Shown one piece after another: positions 1-3,918 of a stretch of 5,719 bases of DNA (position 1 is the stretch's first letter; every line of letters begins with the position of its first letter). The DNA lies in NCBI GenBank assembly GCA_022866645.1, contig JALHUQ010000131.1, positions 1 to 5,719 on the forward strand, read 5' to 3'. The notes below the pieces were generated by a model. It was not told where the DNA came from. It ran no database searches and saw only the letters and a program-made list of their open reading frames with translations. The translations under genes were made by a program, and so were the position numbers. Origin of the DNA: Woeseiaceae bacterium (lineage in GTDB: Bacteria; Pseudomonadota; Gammaproteobacteria; Steroidobacterales; Woeseiaceae).

Positions 1-391
1 ACATTTCGCTGCGCCCGGTGATCGTTCCCGCGATCGTGACGGGGGTAGCCGAACTGCCATCCAGCCAGGAAATATTGGCGTCGGCGAAGGCCGTTCCGTC
101 TCCGACCAGGTTGTCGCCGACAATGCTGAAGTTGCCGGACATCTGCACGGCGGAGTCAACCGATATGAAGCGGAATCGTCCGTTCTCATCGACCATCGCA
201 AGGTACTCCTCCGTCACGACATTGAGATTGTCGGTGACCGTTCCGAACCAATGGCCGCCGGGCAGCGCGTCAGCAGCAGGCGGCGGCACTATGGTATCTG
301 GATTGGGTGTCGACGAGCCGCCGGAACCCCCGCCGCATCCGGTCAGGACCAATGCCAGGCAGACTGCCAGAATGTTTTTGTTAACGTTCAT
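1..391 (-). CDS. Putative lipoprotein of unknown function (3' end outside window)
   Basis: The minus-strand frame opens at an ATG at 391-389 and stays open for 130 codons to the window edge, so the C-terminus is missing. A GAGGA ribosome binding site lies at 405-401, about 9 bases before the ATG, which fixes the start. The N-terminus (MNVNKNILAVCLALVLTGC) is a textbook lipoprotein signal: a Lys near the start, a hydrophobic stretch of about 11 residues, then the lipobox LTGC with Cys19 as the lipidated residue. A Gly/Ser/Pro-rich linker follows (about residues 20-45). The rest looks like short beta strands with Gly-Asn-Asp turns (for example GHWFGTV, ENGRFRFIS, GNFSIVGDNLVGDG), which suggests a small beta-sandwich or barrel exposed in the periplasm or at the outer membrane. 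I do not recognise a named family. It is transcribed away from the NfeD gene and has no obvious functional link to it. Confidence 0.82.
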   Translation of the reverse strand, partial: MNVNKNILAVCLALVLTGCGGGSGGSSTPNPDTIVPPPAADALPGGHWFGTVTDNLNVVTEEYLAMVDENGRFRFISVDSAVQMSGNFSIVGDNLVGDGTAFADANISWLDGSSATPVTIAGTITGRSEM

Positions 392-499
392 GCTAGTTAC
401 TCCTCAGGTGGATGTAGCGGCGGGTCGTTCCGGACCCAGGTACCGGTAGTTGCACGATGCCGGTTCATACTGATTGACGCCTGATCAAAAAATGCTTTT

Positions 500-515
500 T
501 GGCAGATGATTGGCT
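500..515 (+). promoter_or_regulatory. Sigma-54-like -24/-12 element (candidate)
   Basis: The sequence TGGCAG-ATGAT-TGGCT resembles the sigma-54 consensus TGGCAC-N5-TTGCW. It has the diagnostic GG (-24) and GC (-12) dinucleotides exactly 10 bases apart and departs from consensus at two positions. It points toward the NfeD gene and would start RNA near 526, leaving a leader of about 110 bases. The T-run just upstream (496-500) is compatible with such promoters. A single near-consensus match can occur by chance, and no enhancer-binding activator gene or site is identifiable here, so this is a weak call. Confidence 0.25.
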
Positions 516-621
516 GATGATCCGAAAAGCGGTTACGCCATTACCGCCTGGCTGTTGATGCAGGTTTTAAAGAACGAAGCCTGGGGAGTAGCGGATCGCT
601 CCCGGCGCCCCCGCTATTCCA

Positions 622-630
622 TGCTATGCT
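622..630 (+). promoter_or_regulatory. Extended -10 element immediately before the NfeD start codon
   Basis: TGCTATGCT matches the extended -10 pattern TGnTAnnnT. It ends six bases before the ATG at 637, so transcription from it would begin at about the start codon itself. No good -35 hexamer lies 16-18 bases upstream (that region is a C/G run), which is tolerable for an extended -10 promoter. The NfeD gene has no Shine-Dalgarno sequence, which would fit a leaderless mRNA. Not proven: short -10 matches are common. Confidence 0.35.
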
Positions 631-636
631 CAGTGC

Positions 637-2043
637 ATGAAAACGTGCCGATTAGTGAGAGCCCTGCTGGCCTTCCTGGTCCTAACTTCTGCACCATTTG
701 CAGTGGCCGATGGCACCGCCGTCGTCCTCGATCTGGACGGCGCCATCGGTGTCGCGACTGCCGAGTTCATCATCAGCGGTATCGAGGAAGCTGAAGAGCG
801 CGAAGCGACCCTCGTGATCATTCGCATGGATACGCCGGGAGGTCTCGTCAATTCGATGCGAGACATCATTTCGGCGATCCTGGGTTCGGATGTGCCGGTG
901 GTGACGTACGTGTCGCCGGCCGGGGCGAGGGCCGACAGCGCCGGGACTTACATACTTCTCGCCAGCCATATCGCGGCCATGGCGCCCACGACGCACCTTG
1001 GTGCCGCGACGCCAGTGTCACTCGGTGGTGGTGATGTCGGCGACGATGGCAAATCGGGTTCCGACAAGGATGCCGATTCCGACTCCGATTTGGCGTCGGA
1101 CGAGGATAAAAAAGCACCCCCGTCCGGGTCGGCGATGGAACGGAAAGTCATGAACGACGCGATCTCCTATATCCGAGGACTTGCAGAGGCGCATGGCCGA
1201 AATGCCGACTGGGCCGAAAAAGCCGTCACCGAGGCAGCGACATTGACCGCGAGTGAGGCATTGGAAATGAACGTCATCGATGTGATCGCCGTCGATCAGG
1301 CCGAGCTATTGCAGAAACTCAACGGCCGCGAACTCAAGGTCAATAATCGAAGCGTTACGCTGGACACCGAAGCGCTCCTGATTGAAAAAAAAGAGCCAGG
1401 CTGGCGCATCAAATTCCTGAGCACGATTGCCAATCCTGAAATCCTGTTGATTCTGATCATGGTCGGCGTTTACGGCTTGTGGTTTGAAGGGTCCAGTCCC
1501 GGAGCGGTGCTACCGGGTGTCGTCGGTGTCATTTGTCTGTTGCTGGCAGCGTATGCGCTGCAGGTATTGCCAATAAATTTCGCCGGGCTGGCCCTCATGA
1601 TTGTCGGCATCGTCTTGATCGTGGCCGAAGCATTCGTTCCGAGTTTCGGCGCGCTGGGTGTCGGCGGAATCGCCGCATTTATCTTCGGTTCAATCATGAT
1701 GTTCGATAGCGGTATACCCGGATTCGGCATTTCGATCGCGTTTGTCGTTGGTTTCGCGGTAGTCGCCGGCCTCTTGTTGTTGTGGATGATTTCCTACCTC
1801 GTCAAGTTGCGTCGTCGCGGCGCAGTTACGGGGAAAGAATCAATACTGGCGAGTACGGCGGTCGCGATGGAGTCATTCGCTGGCGCAGGCAGGGTGTGGC
1901 TGGAAGGTGCACCCTGGGCAGCGGTCAGCAAAGTACCGATCGAAAAAGACCAGCGAGTCACCGTTACAGCGATTGACGGGCTGACACTGGAGGTCGAACC
2001 AGCGAGCGATTCTGGTGCCGCCGAAACCGAACACAAAACCTAG
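637..2043 (+). CDS. NfeD family membrane-bound serine protease (ClpP class, SppA-like; long NfeD1b type)
   Basis: A 468-residue full-length NfeD protein. Residues 1-24 are a signal peptide ending at AVA. Residues 26-225 are a ClpP/SppA-fold protease domain with the MDTPGG strand (64-69), the nucleophile Ser101 in ADSAGTY and the likely general base Lys170 in ERKVMND, matching the Ser-Lys dyad of archaeal 1510-N proteases. Between them (about 129-165) lies an Asp/Ser/Lys-rich low-complexity insert. About five membrane spans follow (roughly 266-283, 291-308, 314-332, 340-357, 365-387). The C-terminal NfeD OB-fold domain (about 395-456) has the typical TGKES, G-V-W-EG-W-A and GL-LEV pattern. The family cleaves membrane proteins, notably the paired slipin, and acts in membrane quality control. 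An in-frame stop at 589-591 with no ATG, GTG or TTG before 637 makes this the first usual start, yet no Shine-Dalgarno is visible. The slipin gene follows after 21 bp, so co-transcription is very likely. Confidence 0.95.
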   Translation: MKTCRLVRALLAFLVLTSAPFAVADGTAVVLDLDGAIGVATAEFIISGIEEAEEREATLVIIRMDTPGGLVNSMRDIISAILGSDVPVVTYVSPAGARADSAGTYILLASHIAAMAPTTHLGAATPVSLGGGDVGDDGKSGSDKDADSDSDLASDEDKKAPPSGSAMERKVMNDAISYIRGLAEAHGRNADWAEKAVTEAATLTASEALEMNVIDVIAVDQAELLQKLNGRELKVNNRSVTLDTEALLIEKKEPGWRIKFLSTIANPEILLILIMVGVYGLWFEGSSPGAVLPGVVGVICLLLAAYALQVLPINFAGLALMIVGIVLIVAEAFVPSFGALGVGGIAAFIFGSIMMFDSGIPGFGISIAFVVGFAVVAGLLLLWMISYLVKLRRRGAVTGKESILASTAVAMESFAGAGRVWLEGAPWAAVSKVPIEKDQRVTVTAIDGLTLEVEPASDSGAAETEHKT

Positions 2044-2064
2044 AGACTACAGCAAGGAACTCCA

Positions 2065-2832
2065 ATGTTATTAATACCATACGGAATTGCTTTGGCGCTG
2101 ATCATTGTCGTCGTATACAACACGATCAAGATTCTTAAGGAGTATGAGCGCGGCGTCATTCTTTTCCTCGGCCGCTTTCAGAGCGTGAAGGGCCCCGGCC
2201 TGATCATCTTGATCCCGGGCTTGCAGAAAATGACCAAAGTGGATCTGCGTGTCGTTGTTCTGGACGTGCCGACGCAGGACGTCATCTCCCGTGACAACGT
2301 TTCAGTAAAGGTCAATGCGGTCATCTATTTCCGCATTGTCGACCCTGAAAAAGCGATCCTTCGCGTCGCCAATGTATTTGAAGCGACCAGCCAGTTATCA
2401 CAAACGACGTTGCGATCGGTTCTCGGTCAGCACGAACTTGACGACATGCTGGCCGAGCGCGACAAGCTCAACGTCGATATCCAAAGAATACTCGATCACC
2501 GCAGCGACGCCTGGGGAATCAAGGTCGAGAACGTCGAAATCAAACATGTCGATCTCGACGAAAGCATGATCCGCGCAATCGCCCAACAGGCCGAAGCCGA
2601 ACGGGCAAGGCGCGCGAAGGTCATCAACGCGGAGGGTGAAAAACAGGCCGCCGCCATGTTGGCCGAAGCCGCACGCATACTGGCTGGTGAGAAGCAGGCA
2701 TTGCAGCTTCGCTATCTGCAAACGCTGAAGGAAATCGCCGGAGAGAGAACCAATACGATCGTATTCCCACTGCCGCTCGATTTGATTGAGCCGCTAATGG
2801 CGCTGGGGAAAGCACTCAAAAAAGACCTTTAA
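2065..2832 (+). CDS. Slipin family SPFH/Band 7 (stomatin-like) membrane protein
   Basis: A 255-residue protein of usual slipin length. Residues 2-19 form the N-terminal membrane anchor. The stomatin signature follows (YERGVILFLGRF at 27-38, KGPGL at 42-46, then IPG at 50-52), and the SPFH domain runs to about 185 with the typical QDVISRDNV, VNAVIYFRI and ATSQLSQTTLRSVLG segments. An Ala/Glu-rich, probably coiled-coil region spans about 173-225 and drives oligomerisation in this family. The C-terminus has a hydrophobic segment NTIVFPLPLD (230-239) that lines up without gaps with the segment of Pyrococcus stomatin cut by its NfeD-type protease partner. An AAGGAA ribosome binding site at 2054-2059, 5 bases before the ATG, supports the start. 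Pairing with the upstream NfeD protease gene is the widely conserved arrangement. The likely role is a membrane scaffold or lipid-domain organiser whose assembly or turnover is set by the protease. Confidence 0.95.
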   Translation: MLLIPYGIALALIIVVVYNTIKILKEYERGVILFLGRFQSVKGPGLIILIPGLQKMTKVDLRVVVLDVPTQDVISRDNVSVKVNAVIYFRIVDPEKAILRVANVFEATSQLSQTTLRSVLGQHELDDMLAERDKLNVDIQRILDHRSDAWGIKVENVEIKHVDLDESMIRAIAQQAEAERARRAKVINAEGEKQAAAMLAEAARILAGEKQALQLRYLQTLKEIAGERTNTIVFPLPLDLIEPLMALGKALKKDL

Positions 2833-2911
2833 GTACACGAGCGCCTCGCAAGCCCATCAGCACGGTTGCCGGACACGTGACGGTCGGATCAACAATTGAA
2901 GGAGTACTCAC

Positions 2912-3634
2912 ATGAAGTCGTTCGTCTGGATTCTAGCGGCATTGCTGGCCATTGCTGTGGTTGGCTTATACGGTCTGGTAGCTACGCCCTACGGCGCCGG
3001 CGGTACTCGTAGCATCACAGTCATCGGTTCCGGCGAGGCAGCCGGGCCGCCAGACCAGGCGAGCATCAACGCAGGCGTGCAAACCCTCGCGCCGACAGTT
3101 AGCGAGTCCGCTGAGGAAAACCAGGCGATCATCGAACGCATGATGCAGGCACTTAAGGTAGAGGGCGTCGAAGATACCGACGTTCAAACGGCCGATTACA
3201 GCGTCTGGCCGGAACAGCAACGCGATCCTCGCGGCGATGCCGAACCCGGAACGACCGCCTACCGGGTCAACAACTCGGTCCGGATTGCTGTGAAGGACAT
3301 CGGGCGGCTGGGGAAGATTATCGCGGCTGTTACAGACGCGGGTGCCAATGCGATCCACGGCATCTCATTTGGCGTAGAGGACACCGCCGCACTGGAGGCG
3401 CGCGCCCGGGAAGCCGCGATGGCGGATGCCCGCACCCGGGCAGAAGCCCTCGCCCGGCTGGCGGGTGTGGAACTCGGCAAGGTGCTCGAGATCTCGGTGT
3501 CGTCCGGTGGCGGCTTTCCTGTGCCGAAGGCGAGCGGGTCCAGGGAAATGGCGATGTCTGTTGCGGCGCCGGGTATTTCGAGCGGTCAGTTAAGCGTGGC
3601 TGTGCAGGTGCAGTTGACTTACGAAATACGGTAG
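2912..3634 (+). CDS. SIMPL domain-containing protein (DUF541, YggE-like)
   Basis: A 240-residue protein with an N-terminal hydrophobic segment (about 4-24), so it is membrane-anchored or exported. A SIMPL/DUF541 domain covers about 33-239. Recognisable parts are the opening strand RSITVIGSGEA (33-43), the DxA-x-ixxGV strand (49-57), the paired ENQAIIERMMQALKVEGV helix (69-86), the QTADYSVWP strand (92-100), the YRVNNSVRIAVKDI strand (117-130), the GISFGVED segment (150-157), the AREAAMADARTRAEALARLAGV helix (165-186) and the final strand ending LTYEIR. E. coli YggE of this family is linked to oxidative-stress defence, but the biochemical role is not firmly settled. The start is fixed by an AAGGAG site (2899-2904), 7 bases before the ATG. 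It follows the slipin gene by 79 bp with no terminator-like hairpin and T-run between, so it may be the third gene of the operon. It ends the plus-strand cluster. Confidence 0.92.
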   Translation: MKSFVWILAALLAIAVVGLYGLVATPYGAGGTRSITVIGSGEAAGPPDQASINAGVQTLAPTVSESAEENQAIIERMMQALKVEGVEDTDVQTADYSVWPEQQRDPRGDAEPGTTAYRVNNSVRIAVKDIGRLGKIIAAVTDAGANAIHGISFGVEDTAALEARAREAAMADARTRAEALARLAGVELGKVLEISVSSGGGFPVPKASGSREMAMSVAAPGISSGQLSVAVQVQLTYEIR

Positions 3635-3918
3635 CAGCCTAAACGAGGCAGGACTTCTGGTGACAACGCGTTGCGTTTGCCATCGTCGATCCGAATGGTG
3701 GCAACCTGGTCTTGCAAACTGTACTGGACGGCTTCGATCGTCATAAGTCTCGGCCTCTTAAGTCTCTCGGCAATGCTTTCCCTGTTGTGTGCCTCTTCGC
3801 GAACCAGCTTGCTACAACGTGCACCAGTGAACGATGCACATCGAGCACCCGCGCCGGACGAAGCTCTGAGTCTTCTCAATTGTTAGCCGAAGTAGTGGTT
3901 CTATCGTGTTGCCAGCCC
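3635..3918. other. Convergent intergenic region containing a gene remnant
   Basis: This 284-bp gap between the SIMPL gene and the converging M1 peptidase gene holds the crotonase remnant (listed separately). Otherwise I see nothing coding. No hairpin followed by a T-run is visible for either flanking transcript. A small stem GCCT-AAACG-AGGC (3637-3649) directly after the SIMPL stop codon lacks a T-tract and is too weak to call a terminator. The longer open frame upstream of the crotonase start (minus strand, 3879-3745) shows no resemblance to a protein domain and is best read as spacer. Confidence 0.6.
3649..3744 (-). pseudogene. 5' remnant of an enoyl-CoA hydratase/isomerase (crotonase family) gene
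   Basis: On the minus strand an ATG at 3744-3742 starts a frame whose first 32 residues read like the N-terminus of a crotonase: MTIEAVQYSLQDQVATI, then RIDDGKRNALSPEVL. The strand pattern Y-x-L-x-D-x-V-A-T-I-x-I-D-D-G-K-x-N-A-L-S is characteristic of acyl-CoA hydratases/isomerases, which act in beta-oxidation and related CoA-ester pathways. An AAGAGG ribosome binding site lies about 9 bases upstream, so this is a genuine gene start rather than a chance frame. Family members are about 250-280 residues. Here the resemblance stops at about 3649 and the frame ends at 3621-3619, inside the 3' end of the SIMPL gene read antisense, giving at most 41 residues. The oxyanion-hole and catalytic regions are absent, so it cannot be functional. 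It lies 174 bp downstream of the M1 peptidase stop, on the same strand. A contig mis-join at the breakpoint would look the same. Confidence 0.75.

Larger units (their letters stand above)
392..636. promoter_or_regulatory. Divergent intergenic region with several short dyads
   Basis: This 245-bp stretch separates the divergently transcribed lipoprotein and NfeD protease genes and should contain both promoters. I see no credible small gene in it. Short dyads are visible: GGGTC-N6-GACCC (422-437), ACCGG-N13-CCGGT (442-464), an A/T dyad CAAAAA-ATGC-TTTTTG (486-501), GCGGT-N9-ACCGC (529-547) and GGGAG-N10-CTCCC (584-603). Any of these could be an operator, but arms of 5-6 bp are expected fairly often by chance and none matches an operator I recognise. 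The A/T dyad stands out against the GC-rich surroundings and could be an UP-element-like or bendable segment. For the lipoprotein gene, a weak minus-strand -10-like TATGAA (468-463) has no well-spaced -35, so its promoter is unresolved. Confidence 0.4.

Noticed and set aside
18..449. Plus-strand open frame of 143 codons opposite the lipoprotein gene
   Set aside because: The minus strand carries a signal peptide, lipobox and ribosome binding site, so it is the coding strand. The plus-strand product is low-complexity with no domain.
2866..2894. Possible promoter (TTGCCG ... AACAAT-like) in front of the SIMPL gene
   Set aside because: The -10 candidate matches poorly and needs a 19-base spacer, so it does not rise above background.
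3637..3649. Small hairpin GCCT-AAACG-AGGC after the SIMPL stop codon as a terminator
   Set aside because: The stem is only 4 bp and no T-run follows on either strand, so an intrinsic terminator is not supported.
3819..3839. Inverted repeat GTGCA-N11-TGCAC between the M1 peptidase stop and the crotonase remnant
   Set aside because: The 5-bp arms with a long loop and no T-tract are within chance expectation, and no promoter or terminator context supports it.
3745..3879. In-frame N-terminal extension of the crotonase remnant up to 3879
   Set aside because: The extra 45 residues do not resemble a crotonase or any domain I know. The internal ATG at 3744 has a ribosome binding site and starts exactly where the family similarity begins.
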